DNA from: CAZEBW01 sp964510205
GTDB taxonomy: Bacteria; Chloroflexota; Anaerolineae; VGOG01
Direction: 5' to 3'
Length of the DNA stretch: 25,343 nucleotides
Assembly: GCA_964510205.1 (NCBI GenBank)
Contig: CAZEBW010000053.1
Coordinates: 1-25,343 of the forward strand
Position numbers and translations under genes: made by a program. The stretch's first letter is position 1. Each line of letters begins with the position of its first letter. The notes under the pieces are model-generated. The model saw only the letters and a program-made list of their open reading frames with translations. It was not told the DNA's origin and ran no database searches. Below, one piece after another: positions 24,634 to 25,343 of this stretch.

Positions 24634-24662
24634 CCCCTCTCCCAGGGCTGTTGGGAGAGGGG
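24634..24662. other. C/G-rich hairpin in the leader of the pseudouridine synthase gene
   Basis: CCCCTCTCCCA (24634-24644) pairs with TGGGAGAGGGG (24652-24662) and can extend by two more C-G pairs. A second G-rich stretch, GGGGGGAGAGGG (about 24668-24679), overlaps the presumed Shine-Dalgarno and could pair with the same C-rich arm. A switch between the two pairings is possible but unproven. Confidence 0.55.
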
Positions 24663-24686
24663 GGTTAGGGGGGAGAGGGCCATCCT

Positions 24687-25343
24687 GTGGAAGAGCGTCT
24701 ACAGAAGATCATGGCCCACGCCGGCGTCGCTTCACGCCGCAAGTGCGAGAAGCTGATGTTGCAAGGACGAGTGTGGGTCAACGGACAGGTGGTCACCGAA
24801 CTGGGTACCAAAGTGGACCCCGACCGGGATACCATTGAGGTGGACGGACAGCCCATCACGCTGGAGGAGAAGGTCTACGTTGCGCTTCACAAGCCCCGTG
24901 GCTACCTGAGCGACACCCGAGATTTCCGAGGCCGCCCGTCCGCGCTGGGTCTGGCGCCGAACGGCGAGCGGCTCTACCCAGCGGGCCGTCTGGACGCCAG
25001 AAGTGAGGGGCTGCTGCTCCTCACCAACGATGGGAAGCTGGCCTACCGGCTAACGCATCCGCGCTATGGGCACGAGAAGGAGTATCTCGCCCTCGTGCAG
25101 GGAAAACCCACGGAAGCGACCCTGCGGCGGATGCTGGATGGTGTGGAGCGGGACGGCCAGATTCTGCGGGCCGACGGTGTCCAGCGGCTGGAGGGGCTGG
25201 GACCGCAGGCTCGAATCCACGGCTGGGAGGAGGCGCCCAAGGGCATGACTTGGTTGCGCATCGTTCTCCACGAAGGCAAGAAACGTCACATTCGGCGGAT
25301 GTGCGCCGCCGTGGGGCACCCGGTGCGGCGGCTGATTCGGACG
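24687..25343 (+). CDS. rRNA large/small-subunit pseudouridine synthase (RluB/RsuA family), 3' end outside the window
   Basis: The frame is open for 219 codons to the window edge. An S4 RNA-binding domain comes first (EERLQKIMAHAGVASRRKCEKLM, then GRVWVNGQVV). The catalytic domain follows with HKPRGYLSD and GRLDARSEGLLLLTNDG, where the Asp of GRLD is the nucleophile. KKRHIRRMCAAVGHPVRRLIRT is the C-terminal family motif. It would convert a uridine of 23S or 16S rRNA to pseudouridine; the RluB-like subgroup fits best. GTG at 24687 starts the S4 domain correctly and has a GGGAGAGG stretch upstream; ATG at 24711 would cut the domain. Probably only a few tens of residues are missing. Confidence 0.9.
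   Translation, partial: MEERLQKIMAHAGVASRRKCEKLMLQGRVWVNGQVVTELGTKVDPDRDTIEVDGQPITLEEKVYVALHKPRGYLSDTRDFRGRPSALGLAPNGERLYPAGRLDARSEGLLLLTNDGKLAYRLTHPRYGHEKEYLALVQGKPTEATLRRMLDGVERDGQILRADGVQRLEGLGPQARIHGWEEAPKGMTWLRIVLHEGKKRHIRRMCAAVGHPVRRLIRT

Overview
This is a GC-rich bacterial chromosomal window. The substrate-binding lipoprotein has a lipobox followed by a Pro/Thr linker of the kind common in Chloroflexota. Together with the gene content and the heavy load of small palindromic repeats, this suggests an uncultured Chloroflexota-type bacterium. That assignment is inferred from style; no rRNA or marker tree is available here. I see no tRNA, rRNA or CRISPR array.

Plus strand, 172-19548: a long acyl-CoA and carboxylic-acid metabolism cluster. 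In order it holds a DinB-like/TPR protein, a KAS III-like condensing enzyme, an inserted MazF/AbrB-like toxin-antitoxin pair on the minus strand, an acyl-CoA synthetase, an alpha/beta hydrolase, a second acyl-CoA synthetase and a double-hotdog MaoC protein. These are followed by a complete branched-chain-amino-acid-type ABC importer (binding protein, two ATPases, two permeases), a 12S/PccB-type carboxyltransferase, a cupin, a tandem GxxExxY protein, a 5S/PycB-type carboxyltransferase and a biotin carrier. A likely reading is import of a carboxylic acid or amino acid, CoA activation, hydration or condensation, and then carboxyl transfer between methylmalonyl-CoA and pyruvate. The 12S + 5S + biotin-carrier set with no biotin carboxylase resembles a methylmalonyl-CoA:pyruvate transcarboxylase.

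Minus strand, 23774-19887: a tight operon. It encodes a membrane protein with a DUF1566-like tail, a cupin, a nucleotidyltransferase/flavin-reductase fusion and a PhzF-family isomerase, the last three joined by 4-nt ATGA overlaps. An IS21 IstA remnant and a 3'-truncated rRNA pseudouridine synthase gene (rluB/rsuA family) close the window.

The most unusual feature is a population of about 90-165 bp non-coding elements with terminal inverted repeats. Each encloses two similar hairpins and is flanked by a clean target duplication: 5 bp for 7250-7340 and 7668-7758, 9 bp for 10929-11029 and 23996-24084, about 10 bp for 5389-5553. One lies in frame inside the maoC-like gene and two land on promoter hexamers. 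Other dispersed palindromic or tandem repeats sit in frame inside the KAS III, acyl-CoA synthetase, PycB, biotin-carrier and PhzF genes. This resembles the Rickettsia palindromic elements in principle but has different sequences and termini.
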